The notes beneath the pieces were generated by a model. That model worked only from the letters and a program-made list of their open reading frames with translations. It was not told the origin of the DNA and searched no databases. From positions 1 through 52,915 of the forward strand of contig LCIE01000005.1 of assembly GCA_001000865.1 (NCBI GenBank): a stretch of DNA of 52,915 nucleotides. Reading direction: 5' to 3'. This DNA is from Candidatus Collierbacteria bacterium GW2011_GWC2_44_18 (GTDB lineage: Bacteria; Patescibacteriota; Microgenomatia; UBA1400; MFAQ01). The position numbers were made by a program, and so were the translations under genes. Every line of letters begins with the position of its first letter. Within the stretch, counting starts at the first letter, position 1. Positions 15,338 to 25,045 of this stretch are shown here, piece after piece.

Positions 15338-15988
15338 TTACCACTTACTAATCATAGCAAACGGTGTTTTGAGGATAATATAAATATCATACAAAACGGA
15401 TCGTCTCTTGGCATAATCTGCATCGATAGCTACCCTTTGATTCCAAGGAATTTCATTTCTTCCGGAAACCTGCCAGGGGCCGGTGATTCCGGGTTGGGAC
15501 GAAAGACTTTCTTTGATAACTCCAGCGATAGTTTTGCCATATCTCTTCTTAGCATCCAATAGTTCCGGTTCCACGTAGGCTCTGGGACCGACGATACTCA
15601 TCTCTCCCCTAAGCACATTAATCACCTGAGGCATTTCGTCGATGCTGGTTTGGCGAAGGATTTTGCCGAGCTTAGTAATTCGGGGGTCTTCGTCTAGTTC
15701 CAGCTTCCAGCCGTTTTTTTTGTATTTTTCGAATAGTTTGGGATAATGTTTCCAAAACTCTACCGCATGGACCTCTTTTCCCTCAACCTCAAACATTTTC
15801 ATAGATCTGAACTTATACATATTAAATATTTTTCCATCCTTACCAACGCGTTCGGGCTTGTAAAATACGGGACCTTTTGAATCCAGCTTAAGTAGTATAG
15901 GGATAATGATCCAAATGGGAAGGAAAAGAATACCCATAATCATAGCTCCGACAATATCCATGATTCGTTTTAAAATATCGTAAAACAT
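15338..15988 (-). CDS. Initiating phosphoglycosyl transferase (WbaP/WcaJ-type)
   Basis: Monotopic phosphoglycosyl transferase (Bac_transf, PF02397) that transfers a sugar phosphate to undecaprenyl phosphate, the first step of lipid-linked glycan synthesis. The 216 residues show the N-terminal re-entrant hydrophobic segment (about 7-32), YKFRSM (about 57-62), the catalytic Asp-Glu pair in SIDEMPQ, GEMSIVGPRAY and QPGITGPWQVSGR. It lacks the multi-helix N-terminal extension of WcaJ and is near the minimal size. It is divergent from the ManC-like gene. Confidence 0.93.
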   Translation of the reverse strand: MFYDILKRIMDIVGAMIMGILFLPIWIIIPILLKLDSKGPVFYKPERVGKDGKIFNMYKFRSMKMFEVEGKEVHAVEFWKHYPKLFEKYKKNGWKLELDEDPRITKLGKILRQTSIDEMPQVINVLRGEMSIVGPRAYVEPELLDAKKRYGKTIAGVIKESLSSQPGITGPWQVSGRNEIPWNQRVAIDADYAKRRSVLYDIYIILKTPFAMISKW

Positions 15989-16019
15989 AATGAGGTAGGT
16001 ATATTTTAACCTAAATTGT

Positions 16020-16025
16020 TATAAT
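16020..16025 (+). promoter_or_regulatory. TATAAT hexamer before the ManC-like gene
   Basis: A perfect -10 hexamer ends ten bases before the ATG at 16035; no good -35 or Shine-Dalgarno is visible. The spacing predicts a transcript with almost no leader. Confidence 0.4.
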
Positions 16026-16034
16026 AATCCTCTA

Positions 16035-17057
16035 ATGATACCTGTAATAATCTGTGGAGGAGTAGGTGCAAAAATGTGGCCACTGAGCACACCCATTCTC
16101 CCAAAACAATTTTTGCCCCTAATCTCCGATCGTTCGTTGTTTGAGCTTAATTGGGAAATGCTAAGAAACAGATATCAACCTGAAGAAATCTTTATCCAAA
16201 CCAACCAGGAACAGGCAAAGACAATCAGGAAACTAGTTCCGGAGGTAATTGAAGGTAATATATTTATCGAACCAGAGTCGAGGAATCAGGGACCGGCCAC
16301 TGGTTTGGCGGCCGCTTTGTTAAAAAAACTAGGTAGAGGTGACGAACCTTTTTTCTTGATACAGGTGGATGTGTTGAGAAGCCCAACCGAAAAGTTCTTC
16401 CTGAGTATGGACCTGGCTGAGAAGCTGGCGACCAGCTCAGATCAATATATCTCTGGGGGGTTTGTGCCCACGAGGATGTTGAAGGGAGTCGATTTCCTAT
16501 TAAAGGGTAAGCAAATGGGTGAATTGGGTGGAGCTAAAGTGTTTGAGGTGGATGAGTTCGTCTATCGAAACGATATGGAGAAAATCCGAGAGTATTTTAA
16601 ATCCGGCAGGCTTTTGGTTCATACGAACCACACTTCCATGACTCCAAATAATTTATTAAAAATGTTTCATAAATATCGCCCAGACTGGCATGGTCCTCTG
16701 ACAAAAATAGCATCCGGAGCAGACATAAGAACCGAGTTTCAAAAAATGCCCAAAGGCGCTTTGGAGGAGGTCACAAAAAAAGCGATTCCCGACAAAAAGT
16801 TCTTGGTGATCGAGCACACATTCGAGTGGACAGATTTTGGAACATGGGAGTCGCTAGATAAATACTACGCTGATAATGACATGTCACCAAGAAATGGTGG
16901 AACCGTGGAAGTAGAAAGCACCAACTCTTTCTGTTACAGTGAAAATAAAATGAAAATTGCGATTATGGGTTTAAATGATATCGTGGTAGTGGAAGGAAAT
17001 GGTGGAATCCTAGTTTGCAAAAAAGATAAATGTGGCAATGTGGGATTGATCGCCTAG
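16035..17057 (+). CDS. Divergent ManC-like nucleotidyltransferase homologue
   Basis: The 340 residues follow the mannose-1-phosphate guanylyltransferase fold: GGVGAKMWPLS near the N-terminus, PKQFLPL, EPESRNQGPATGLAAALL (about 81-98) and FEWTDFGTWESL (about 265-276). Several catalytic or substrate motifs differ: canonical GGxGTRLWPLS has lost its Arg, the PADH segment is QVDVLRSP, and no TGYGYI or WNSGMF motif can be found where expected. It may use another substrate, be regulatory, or be inactive. Plus strand, within a minus-strand locus; its stop shares CTAG with the convergent GT4 gene. Confidence 0.75.
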   Translation: MIPVIICGGVGAKMWPLSTPILPKQFLPLISDRSLFELNWEMLRNRYQPEEIFIQTNQEQAKTIRKLVPEVIEGNIFIEPESRNQGPATGLAAALLKKLGRGDEPFFLIQVDVLRSPTEKFFLSMDLAEKLATSSDQYISGGFVPTRMLKGVDFLLKGKQMGELGGAKVFEVDEFVYRNDMEKIREYFKSGRLLVHTNHTSMTPNNLLKMFHKYRPDWHGPLTKIASGADIRTEFQKMPKGALEEVTKKAIPDKKFLVIEHTFEWTDFGTWESLDKYYADNDMSPRNGGTVEVESTNSFCYSENKMKIAIMGLNDIVVVEGNGGILVCKKDKCGNVGLIA

Positions 17058-18151
17058 TGTGGGGGTAGGAAACGATAGTTGAGATGGTCGATCACCTCAC
17101 GAAATTGAGAGGAAAAACTATTAAAGTTAAATCTCCTTGCGTTTCTGAGACAATCTTCGGGAAGGATCTTCTGCTTGTTAAATTTACCGACTGTGGCGAC
17201 AAGTGATTCTGGACTTTGAACGTCAAAAAAATATCCCGTTTCACCGGCAATTACCGTTTCCAGGGCTCCCCCTTTGGCGTATGCAATGACGGGGGTTCCC
17301 GAAGCTTGTGCTTCGATGGGTACTAGGCCAAAATCTTCAACCTGAGGAAAAATCAGAGCCCGGGCGTGACGATAATATTGAATAAGACGTTCGTCATCTA
17401 CAGCCCCGACAAAAGATATATTGCTTCCAGCCATTTTTTTCAGCTTTGCCTCCTCACTTCCGGCACCAACAATAACCAATGGAAGTCTCAATTGGTTAAA
17501 GGCGCGAATGGCCAGATCGACTTTTTTATAAGGGATCAATCTGGAAACAATTAGATAATAATCCCTATTATCAGATGTTATTTGTGTCTTTGAGTAGAAT
17601 TTATCTTCGATTGGCGGGTAGACAACTTCAGAGTTTCTTTTGTAGTATTTTTTTACCCTATTTTGAACTTCATTTGATATAGAAATGTACTCATCTGGTC
17701 TTTGAGAAGTGACCAGATCGACTAATTTAAAATACTCTTTCATGGCTTTGGGGATGAATTTCAGCTTCTTGTCTTCTTTGTAGTCTGATTCGCCACTCCA
17801 AAAATATCGGGTTGGGGTAAGGCAATAACACACGTGGAGTTGGTTTGGTCTGGTAATCACGGATTTTGCGTCACTACTTGTAACGCTAATGACCACATCA
17901 AACTCCGATAGATCGTGAGTTTCGAAAGCTAAAGGGGCAACGGGAGCCAACCACTCATGTCTGGCTCTAAGTGATGGGATTTTATTCAGAAAGGTTGGTA
18001 TTATTCTAATACCCTCTGCCCACAAGGATGTCTTTGGTTCGTGGACCAGAGTGTAGACAGGGGCGGCTGGGTAAAGACGATGAAGTGATAACAAGAGTCT
18101 TTCGGCACCGCCGAACTTATTGATACGATCATAGACAAGTGCAACCTTCAT
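17054..18151 (-). CDS. GT4 glycosyltransferase
   Basis: A 365-residue GT-B retaining glycosyltransferase. The N-terminal domain begins [20 protein letters not shown], with the glycine-rich acceptor loop; the C-terminal domain has the sugar-nucleotide site with the intact E-x7-E in EDFGLVPIEAQASG (about 268-281). Close relatives include GDP-mannose-using mannosyltransferases, but donor and acceptor cannot be read from sequence. Four-base ATGA overlap with the next GT4 gene upstream; convergent CTAG overlap with the ManC-like gene. Confidence 0.9.
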   Translation of the reverse strand: MKVALVYDRINKFGGAERLLLSLHRLYPAAPVYTLVHEPKTSLWAEGIRIIPTFLNKIPSLRARHEWLAPVAPLAFETHDLSEFDVVISVTSSDAKSVITRPNQLHVCYCLTPTRYFWSGESDYKEDKKLKFIPKAMKEYFKLVDLVTSQRPDEYISISNEVQNRVKKYYKRNSEVVYPPIEDKFYSKTQITSDNRDYYLIVSRLIPYKKVDLAIRAFNQLRLPLVIVGAGSEEAKLKKMAGSNISFVGAVDDERLIQYYRHARALIFPQVEDFGLVPIEAQASGTPVIAYAKGGALETVIAGETGYFFDVQSPESLVATVGKFNKQKILPEDCLRNARRFNFNSFSSQFREVIDHLNYRFLPPH

Positions 18152-19284
18152 TTAAGAAATTTATTGTAAATCGCAACAGTTTCGCGACCCATCCTAGCCC
18201 AAGAGTATTTCTTTGCTTGAAGTGGCCCCACATTAGAGAGTTTTTCTCTAAGATCGATATCTGAGATCAAGGTCTCCATTTTTTCGACCAGGTCTTCGAC
18301 ACTATCAGGATCAAAAAATAGCGCTGCTTCTCCGTAAACTTCCGGCAAGCAGCTGGCGTTGCTGGAGATTACTGGAAGGCCGACATTCATTGCTTCCATA
18401 CCGGTCAATCCAAAACCTTCCATCTTACTGGGGTGAACTAGTGCCAGAGCCAGACTATATATCTTGGAAACGTCTTCGTCAGCTAAAAATCCCAGTTGTT
18501 TTACCCAATGGCCGACACCCTTGTCGAGAATTTTCTTTTGCATCCTCTCCCAAAATACCGGCCTGGCTCCAATGAGAGCCAATTGCAGATCTACTTCTTT
18601 AGTCTCATTGTGTTTGATTATGGCGTTGATCAAAAGCTCGACATTCTTGTGAGGATATGTGCTTCCGGTATAAACGACAAAAGGCTGAGATAAACCGTAT
18701 CGAAAAAGAATCTTGTTTTTTTCGGATTCGGTGAGCCTCACTTTTGTAATTCTACTGGAGACAGCTTCGTAAGTAATACTGATCTTTTCCGTCTTGACGT
18801 GAAGCTTTTGAGAAACATCTTGCCGAACAAATTCAGAAGGAACAATTATGTGGGTTGCCCGGCGGACAATGTTATGGGTTAGGAATATATACCCAAGCCT
18901 TTTGATAAAATATATCCAAGGTTGCCTGGTGGTGGTTTCTTTTCCTTTTGACTCGTGTTTTATCAAATCGTGGATAGTAAGAATGAATTTCCCCGGATAG
19001 AAAAGCGGGGCGTTGAAGTGAGGTATGTGGAGAAGATCTAGTTTCTCACGAGTAAAAATAAGGGGGAGCACTATTTGCTCAAGAAAACCGTAAATGGGAA
19101 TTTGGGTGACGATGACCTTAACTCTCTTCCTGTTTTGAAACTCCTTTGCATGACTGGAATCCAGAAACAAAACGTAATCATTTTTGGTGTCGGTTCTAAG
19201 AACTTCATTGACCATCTCGGTGACGTAACGACCTAGCCCTGCGTGTTCCAAACCATAGAGACGAGCATCAATGCCTATTCTCAT
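18148..19284 (-). CDS. GT4 glycosyltransferase
   Basis: A 378-residue GT-B enzyme. It starts [20 protein letters not shown], the N-terminal pattern of WbdA/WbaZ-type mannosyltransferases, and carries [16 protein letters not shown] (about 201-216) and the intact E-x7-E in [16 protein letters not shown] (about 296-311). It likely extends a lipid-linked oligosaccharide in the cytoplasm. Overlaps both neighbours by four bases, implying translational coupling within a tight GT operon. Confidence 0.9.
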   Translation of the reverse strand: MRIGIDARLYGLEHAGLGRYVTEMVNEVLRTDTKNDYVLFLDSSHAKEFQNRKRVKVIVTQIPIYGFLEQIVLPLIFTREKLDLLHIPHFNAPLFYPGKFILTIHDLIKHESKGKETTTRQPWIYFIKRLGYIFLTHNIVRRATHIIVPSEFVRQDVSQKLHVKTEKISITYEAVSSRITKVRLTESEKNKILFRYGLSQPFVVYTGSTYPHKNVELLINAIIKHNETKEVDLQLALIGARPVFWERMQKKILDKGVGHWVKQLGFLADEDVSKIYSLALALVHPSKMEGFGLTGMEAMNVGLPVISSNASCLPEVYGEAALFFDPDSVEDLVEKMETLISDIDLREKLSNVGPLQAKKYSWARMGRETVAIYNKFLK

Positions 19285-20207
19285 TTTGTCAGCTTGTGTT
19301 TTAATATCCTGATATTTCCGAGCAAAGTAATTCCGGCGATTACAACTGCGGTGACAAAGAGAGGATATTTGTTCTTATAAAACTTTCTATAAAATATTCT
19401 CCAAGCATCAGTAGAGGCTTTGGCCACCCTTAATCGGTTAATTTTGCTGGAAATGGCTATCTTGGAGGTTTCTTTCCTAAGACCTGAGGAGGCTCCCCTT
19501 AAATGAAGAGCGCTTACTTTGGGGTAGTAAATGATTTTATATCCTGCTTGGTTGATACGATAGCAAAGGTCGATATCTTCTCCATAAAAGAAGTATGTTT
19601 CGTCCCACATACCAATCTGACGGAATAGTTTGGAAGGCATCATCAGATACGAACCCGCGGCGACGGGAATTTGATGAATTCTATCGAGGCCACGGTTGCC
19701 CAAGTGATAACTATTGAAAAAAGTCGATTTGGGAAAAAGACCGGAGAGGCCGGAGAACTTGGTAAAAGCAGCCCAAGGCGTGGGGTATCCACGATGGTTG
19801 TCGTGGTCAATGGTACCGTCCTTGAGAAAAAGTTTGATGGTAACGGCACCTACTTTAGGATGATCTTTGAGAAACTTACAGGGCTTAACCAGACTATAGC
19901 GCTTAACGACGGTATCGGAGTTTAAGAAAAGAACATGTTTGGCATTACTACCATCAACCCCGATGTTGTTACTCTTGGCAAAGCCAAGATTCTCCGAATT
20001 GGCAATGGTAAGAAGGTTGAGGTGTTTTTTTTCCATTTGGCCTAGAAGCTCTAAGCTCCCGTCTTTAGAACCGTTATCGACTACTATAATCTGAAGACCA
20101 TCTTTAGGTTGATCGGCCTTAAAAACCGAGTTAAGACAGTCTTCCAATAATTGCTGGGTGTTGTAGTTGACAATAACTACCGCCAAATCGTATTTATATT
20201 TTTTCAT
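19281..20207 (-). CDS. GT2 glycosyltransferase (rhamnosyltransferase-like)
   Basis: A 308-residue GT-A enzyme of the WbbL-like group. Visible motifs: [19 protein letters not shown] at the start, [10 protein letters not shown] (about 46-55), FLNSDTVV as the metal-binding D-x-D equivalent, and [18 protein letters not shown] with the catalytic acidic pair. A C-terminal hydrophobic segment (about 285-302) likely anchors it to the membrane. WbbL-like proteins often transfer rhamnose; with GDP-rhamnose genes nearby this is plausible but not shown. Confidence 0.88.
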   Translation of the reverse strand: MKKYKYDLAVVIVNYNTQQLLEDCLNSVFKADQPKDGLQIIVVDNGSKDGSLELLGQMEKKHLNLLTIANSENLGFAKSNNIGVDGSNAKHVLFLNSDTVVKRYSLVKPCKFLKDHPKVGAVTIKLFLKDGTIDHDNHRGYPTPWAAFTKFSGLSGLFPKSTFFNSYHLGNRGLDRIHQIPVAAGSYLMMPSKLFRQIGMWDETYFFYGEDIDLCYRINQAGYKIIYYPKVSALHLRGASSGLRKETSKIAISSKINRLRVAKASTDAWRIFYRKFYKNKYPLFVTAVVIAGITLLGNIRILKHKLTK

Positions 20208-21403
20208 TTTTTACCGAGTTTGTTGTAGAGGGAGTCGAGTCCCTTGGCGATTATCCGCCAATCGAAGTTCTTTTCGACATGGCGCCTGGTTGACAAAGCA
20301 AGTTGCTCTGCCAAGCGGGGTGATTTTATCACTTTTACCAGTAAATCAGCCATTTTTTGAGGTGTATTACCAATTAAAACGTGTTTGTTATCTTCGACCA
20401 TTAGTCCCTCGACTCCTACTTTGGTAGATACGATTGGTAGCTGGCTAGCCATGGCGGCCAAGTTCTTGAGCCGAGTGCCCCCCGGGCCCTTGATGGTGGA
20501 GGCAAAGACGGTAGCATCGTGCCAAGCGTTAACTAACGATTTGGAGTCATCCTCTGGTACCGACTTCACCAGAATATCTTTGTCTTTGAGATCCAAAATA
20601 TCTTTGGGGACGTGCTGGCCGATAATCCAGAGCTTTATTCCCTTAATCTGTTTTTTGACTAGGGGAAACACCTGTTCGATCAATAAATGAGCCGCCTCGA
20701 CATTCTGTAACCATTTAAAATTGCTTATCTGCAGGATGGCTTTTTCCTCGGTTTCCCAATTAGTCTTTTTTCTAAAAAGATCCAGATTAACCCCGTTTGG
20801 AATTATTTCCACATGCAAATCTGGCTCAAGCGTGAGCATTTCTCTCTTGTCCGCTTCGGAAACAGCTACTACTTGCGAAGCCTTACGCCAGTAGAATCTC
20901 TCTGAGTACTTCATTTTTTCAACATCTATTTGGAGTAGGGGTTTAAGATACCAGGGAGCCGTTTCGTTGACATAGTGTTGATAAACTAGGTATTCGATTG
21001 TCTGATCAACCAGAATAATAGGTAAATTTGTTTTAGGGATACTGGGCATGACATAAAAAGTTTCGGCGTGAACCAAGTCGTACTCTCCTGTTTCCAGCTC
21101 TTTCGTGACAGCCTCTTTGACACCTGGAGCAAAATTGCGAACGATTAAAAAGGGGTCGAAAGAAAAGCCTGTTTTAAGAATGTTTTTCAAGGTCCATGGC
21201 GTGGCACTTCTCTGAAAAGTCATCACCTTCTTGCAATATTTCAGCAAATGCTTGATGTTTTTATCTTCTTTGGGATCCTTAATTAGAGATACCAAGGTAA
21301 TCTCGTGCTTTTTGCACAAATGTTTGAGAAGATTCTGCGTTCTGATCTGCCCACCGGAGCTATCCGGATAAGGCAGATAAGGAGTGAGCATCAATATTTT
21401 CAT
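20204..21403 (-). CDS. GT4 glycosyltransferase
   Basis: A 399-residue GT-B enzyme. It starts [21 protein letters not shown] with the GT4 glycine loop, and the donor region reads [23 protein letters not shown] (about 310-332), the variant found in sugar transferases of exopolysaccharide loci in which the usual first Glu of E-x7-E is replaced by Gly in a GGTR-x-K-x-x-E/A frame. Substrate unknown. Abuts the GT39-type gene and overlaps the GT2 gene by ATGA. Confidence 0.87.
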   Translation of the reverse strand: MKILMLTPYLPYPDSSGGQIRTQNLLKHLCKKHEITLVSLIKDPKEDKNIKHLLKYCKKVMTFQRSATPWTLKNILKTGFSFDPFLIVRNFAPGVKEAVTKELETGEYDLVHAETFYVMPSIPKTNLPIILVDQTIEYLVYQHYVNETAPWYLKPLLQIDVEKMKYSERFYWRKASQVVAVSEADKREMLTLEPDLHVEIIPNGVNLDLFRKKTNWETEEKAILQISNFKWLQNVEAAHLLIEQVFPLVKKQIKGIKLWIIGQHVPKDILDLKDKDILVKSVPEDDSKSLVNAWHDATVFASTIKGPGGTRLKNLAAMASQLPIVSTKVGVEGLMVEDNKHVLIGNTPQKMADLLVKVIKSPRLAEQLALSTRRHVEKNFDWRIIAKGLDSLYNKLGKK

Positions 21404-22825
21404 CTATTTGGTGAGCTTGATGATAATAAAACGATCTGTTTTCTCAATTAAAGTGTATTTGTTCTCCAGGGTGCGAGCTTCATCATCGTAAACAACAGAG
21501 ACATAATAGGAGGCTCCTTTAGCTATTTTGTCTTCAATGTCATAACCGATGGGCCAACCGGATCGATGGGTTTGATAGAGAAAGGCAGTATCGCCGTTGT
21601 ATGGCGCGATCACTTTGACATCTTTGGGTGTCAGCCTTTCGACTTCTTTTCCAGCCTCAACTATCGGCCAATTATTGACCTGATAGTAACCTTTTATCTC
21701 GTACCAGGAAAGGGAAATCATAGAGACGAAGATAATTACCGTCATCAGGATCGTAAGTAAACGAGAATAGGTGGTCCGAGACAAGCTTAGAACCAAAACA
21801 ACCCCCTTAGCCAAAATAAAACAAATAAAGGGAATAATAATGGCTTGATAATAATCATGCTGGACATTTCCGCCCGCAACAATCGAGAAATAAAGTAGGA
21901 TACCGATGGCCCAGAGCCAGTAGGAAACCCCCTCCCTCTTAGGTTTGGCGATCAGTCCGAGCATTAGGAAGGCTGTGCCATAAACACCTAGAATCAGCTT
22001 ACCAATCCTTTCGCTAAACAACCATCTAAACCATGCCGGCCGAAAGCGGATACCACTGGAATTTAAGAGCCAATCGCTTGCCGGAATACCGGTAGGATAA
22101 CTGAGAATGTGGTATCTCCACCAAATAAAAGGCGTAACACCTAAAATGCTAAACAAAATGATATCCAAGGTGTTTAGCTCAGCCTTGGCCCAGGAACGGA
22201 AAACTATGGCGGCATGCGGGATGGCAAAAAAGACCGCGAATGGTTTGACCAGGATCGCTATGGCGAAAAGCATTGCGCTAATAGTGAGATATAGTCTTTT
22301 CTTAACTCCTACGCTTTCAGACATTTTGATGAGATACCAATACGAAGCCAATACTGAGGCTATCATCATGGGTTCAGGCAGAACCACTCGTGAATAGTAA
22401 ATGTTAAAGGGAAGTATGGCCATGAAAAGAGCAGCGATAATACCAACAAAGAATCCAGAGAGTTTTCTGCCAATTAAATAGACAAAGTAGATCGAGATGA
22501 GTGATAAGAAAACCGAGGTGAGACGGCCTGCTTTATCGATGCCCCAAGCGGGATGAATTTTGTAGATACTGTAGTGAAGAAGATTGTAAAGTGGAAATTC
22601 AACCATGCGATAACCATTCGGATTGTCTTTACCTGACTGGATGTTGGAGTTGTCGTGATAGATGGGAACCGATAGATTGACCCCTTTTTCAATAAAGTTC
22701 CGGCTGACAGATGCAGTGTCGGCCTGACGGAAAGAGTGCCAATCGGCTATTGGATTGTCGATTTTGTAGAGCCTCAGAAAGAAGGCCAGAACCAATATCG
22801 AAAGAATAAATATCTTCTTGATCAT
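21404..22825 (-). CDS. GT-C membrane glycosyltransferase (GT39/ArnT-like)
   Basis: A 473-residue polytopic protein with about ten to twelve predicted helices. The N-terminus has the GT39/PMT layout: helix 1 ending FFLRLYKI, then a first extracytoplasmic loop with acidic and aromatic residues (IADWHSFRQADTASVSR) where the catalytic acid should lie. Such enzymes use polyprenyl-phosphate sugars on the outer membrane face. It ends in an extracytoplasmic domain of about 90 residues. Abuts GT4 without a gap and overlaps the ligase-like gene by ATGA. Confidence 0.82.
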   Translation of the reverse strand: MIKKIFILSILVLAFFLRLYKIDNPIADWHSFRQADTASVSRNFIEKGVNLSVPIYHDNSNIQSGKDNPNGYRMVEFPLYNLLHYSIYKIHPAWGIDKAGRLTSVFLSLISIYFVYLIGRKLSGFFVGIIAALFMAILPFNIYYSRVVLPEPMMIASVLASYWYLIKMSESVGVKKRLYLTISAMLFAIAILVKPFAVFFAIPHAAIVFRSWAKAELNTLDIILFSILGVTPFIWWRYHILSYPTGIPASDWLLNSSGIRFRPAWFRWLFSERIGKLILGVYGTAFLMLGLIAKPKREGVSYWLWAIGILLYFSIVAGGNVQHDYYQAIIIPFICFILAKGVVLVLSLSRTTYSRLLTILMTVIIFVSMISLSWYEIKGYYQVNNWPIVEAGKEVERLTPKDVKVIAPYNGDTAFLYQTHRSGWPIGYDIEDKIAKGASYYVSVVYDDEARTLENKYTLIEKTDRFIIIKLTK

Positions 22826-24135
22826 TTTGATTGTGCACTAAATGCTAATCCCATAAAGGCCCAAAAAAGTATGGCAATCTTGCTTGATTCAAAAACATCA
22901 ATAAAAGTAGCTGTGGATAAGAATGAAACAAAAATACCGATAGCAGAAATAATAATTATTTTGTCTATACCGGTTGCCTTTTTTATCTGGTAGAGTAAGA
23001 ATTTTCCGATACCCAGTAGAAGAGCCAAGAAAGAGAGCAAACCCAAAAGCCCTGTTTCACCTAACGCCCGCAGATAATCATTATCGGTAGCCAAACTAAT
23101 CGATGAATAGCCCGTACCAAGAAATGGGTTTTTGTAAAAAGCCCGGATGGCTCTTGGCCACTCGACATTTAGACGAATACTGGTGGAAATGTCTTGAGGA
23201 GTTGTTGGTGCGGGGTTATTGGTTATTTGAGAGGCGTGAACGGGTTTAATTAACAACTGAGAAGATCGTGAGGAGACGAACTGAAAGATGCTTTTGAAAC
23301 GGCTAATATACTGGGGTGAGGTGGCGATGAAAGCAAAAATCAAACATATAAAAACGAATCCCAATAGATATCGCCGGTATAGGTAACAAACCACACAGAC
23401 CGAAAGCACCAAGCTGACAAGAGAAATCCTGGAGCCCGCTTGCATAAAAAGCCAGAGGAAAACGACAAACAGCGCCAAAAATGGTAGTCTTTTGAACCAT
23501 GAGTTTATCGAAGCACTGATGGCGATTAGAAAAGTGAGAATCATGGTGAGGTAGACAGCCAGATCGTAGTGGCCGGCAAAAGTACTATTTAAGGTGACTC
23601 CTGGACGAAGAAACATGGCAATACCCTTACTTGATTCGGCGTTCATGGTGGAGATGACAGGAGCTTCGAAATAGATCTGGGCAATGCCGTATAGAAAAAC
23701 TCCGATAGCAGGAAGTAAAGACAGTTCTAAGAAGTAACGGCGGGTTCCCGATTCCCTACCTGCCCAATAAATGAGGAAGAATACAGACATGTACTCGAGA
23801 CGTCTCGCTAAATGAAGCAAGACCAGGAGAGGTTCGACGTTCTTAGTTATTAGTATCGCAGAGATACTTGATATTAGAGAAACGAAAAAGAAGACGCCGA
23901 ACTGAAAAGATATTGGAGGGAACTTGATTTTTTTTTGTACCACGAGCCGAAGGAGGAAAACACACCAAACCAGAGCGATAAGAAAATCTTCGGCCCTAAT
24001 AGCCACATAAGTAAAGGGCACGGTGAATAAGGGGAATTTTGGGTACAACGGAATAAAGATTAAGACCGCCGCTAAGAGATGTTTATAGAATGAATTTAAG
24101 AGCATGGAAGTAGGCCTTGCGAGCTTTTTCATCAC
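22822..24135 (-). CDS. O-antigen ligase/polymerase-like membrane protein
   Basis: The 437-residue polytopic protein has about ten helices and one long extracytoplasmic loop (about 280-335) containing the family-type segment RAIRAFYKNPFLGTGYSS (Wzy_C/WaaL pattern: R-x(15-17)-P-x-x-G-x-G). It would polymerise or ligate exported glycan at the outer face. Its ATG lies 53 bases inside the preceding GT2 gene; a later ATG at codon 11 would shorten the overlap to 23 bases. WaaL and Wzy roles cannot be separated from sequence. Confidence 0.83.
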   Translation of the reverse strand: MMKKLARPTSMLLNSFYKHLLAAVLIFIPLYPKFPLFTVPFTYVAIRAEDFLIALVWCVFLLRLVVQKKIKFPPISFQFGVFFFVSLISSISAILITKNVEPLLVLLHLARRLEYMSVFFLIYWAGRESGTRRYFLELSLLPAIGVFLYGIAQIYFEAPVISTMNAESSKGIAMFLRPGVTLNSTFAGHYDLAVYLTMILTFLIAISASINSWFKRLPFLALFVVFLWLFMQAGSRISLVSLVLSVCVVCYLYRRYLLGFVFICLIFAFIATSPQYISRFKSIFQFVSSRSSQLLIKPVHASQITNNPAPTTPQDISTSIRLNVEWPRAIRAFYKNPFLGTGYSSISLATDNDYLRALGETGLLGLLSFLALLLGIGKFLLYQIKKATGIDKIIIISAIGIFVSFLSTATFIDVFESSKIAILFWAFMGLAFSAQSK

Positions 24136-25039
24136 CTTTGATTATCCCAAATATTAATAGCCGAAGCAATGAACCGAAAAGGAAAGCAAATTTAACTAGA
24201 GGAAGCTGCCAGTAAGGCTTGTGTTTCTTCCAAAAGTAGATCATATTTAGTATCTCCATTGTCAAAGCAAGAGAAGAACTCCCCGAAGCCCCACCGATAT
24301 GGATTATGGTGGGATCATCAGTGTAGAAAGTGGGATACCCTATTTTTGCCAAACGATAACAAAGCTCCATTTCTTCCGTGTACATAAATATTTTTTTGTC
24401 GAAGCCACCTACTAGATCAAACAGTTTTTTGGGGACGATCATGAAAGCCCCTGTGACCCACTCATGATGTTCATCCGATACACTTATAACTTCCCCTTCT
24501 TTTTTTTTCCTTAAACTATCGAGGAAAAAGAATCCTTGCTCGTGAGGATGGATTGATTTAATTCTCTTCCCAATCACAGGCAAGTCGTCTAAGAAAAATT
24601 GCCAGGCAATGAGATTCCAAAAATTTGGAAAATATCCGCCTGAGGGCTGAAAGGATTTATCGAAATTTAACAACCTGCAGGAATAAGCGCCGAATTTGAG
24701 GCGTTTCTTGACGATTTCAACCGCTTCTTTCAAGGCATTATCAAAAATTAAAGTATCGGAGTTTAGAAAAAGCAAATACTCTCCCCTGGCTCTTTTGGCT
24801 CCTAGATTGTTTCCTCTGCCAAAACCTAGGTTTTCTTTAGCGTCTACCAGAATTAGCTCAGGCTGTTTCTTGGAAAAATTCCGAAGCATTTCTAGGGAGC
24901 CGTCTTTGGAGCCGTTGTCAACTACAATGGTTTCGAACTTAATTCCTGTGGTGTATTTGAAGATCGACTCAAAACAGTCGTGCGTAATTTGCTTGGTGTT
25001 GTAGGAAATAATGATGATGGAAAGATCGATTTTTGACAT
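24083..25039 (-). CDS. GT2 glycosyltransferase
   Basis: A 318-residue GT-A enzyme of the same WbbL-like group as the 19281-20207 product: [40 protein letters not shown] as metal site and FMYTEEMELCYRLAKIGY with the catalytic acidic residues. A hydrophobic stretch near the C-terminus (FAFLFGSLLRLLIFGII) suggests membrane contact. Here the usual E-D before the I/M-E-L-C core is E-E. The stop overlaps the ligase-like gene. Confidence 0.88.
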   Translation of the reverse strand: MSKIDLSIIIISYNTKQITHDCFESIFKYTTGIKFETIVVDNGSKDGSLEMLRNFSKKQPELILVDAKENLGFGRGNNLGAKRARGEYLLFLNSDTLIFDNALKEAVEIVKKRLKFGAYSCRLLNFDKSFQPSGGYFPNFWNLIAWQFFLDDLPVIGKRIKSIHPHEQGFFFLDSLRKKKEGEVISVSDEHHEWVTGAFMIVPKKLFDLVGGFDKKIFMYTEEMELCYRLAKIGYPTFYTDDPTIIHIGGASGSSSLALTMEILNMIYFWKKHKPYWQLPLVKFAFLFGSLLRLLIFGIIKGDEKARKAYFHALKFIL

Positions 25040-25045
25040 CGGTAC

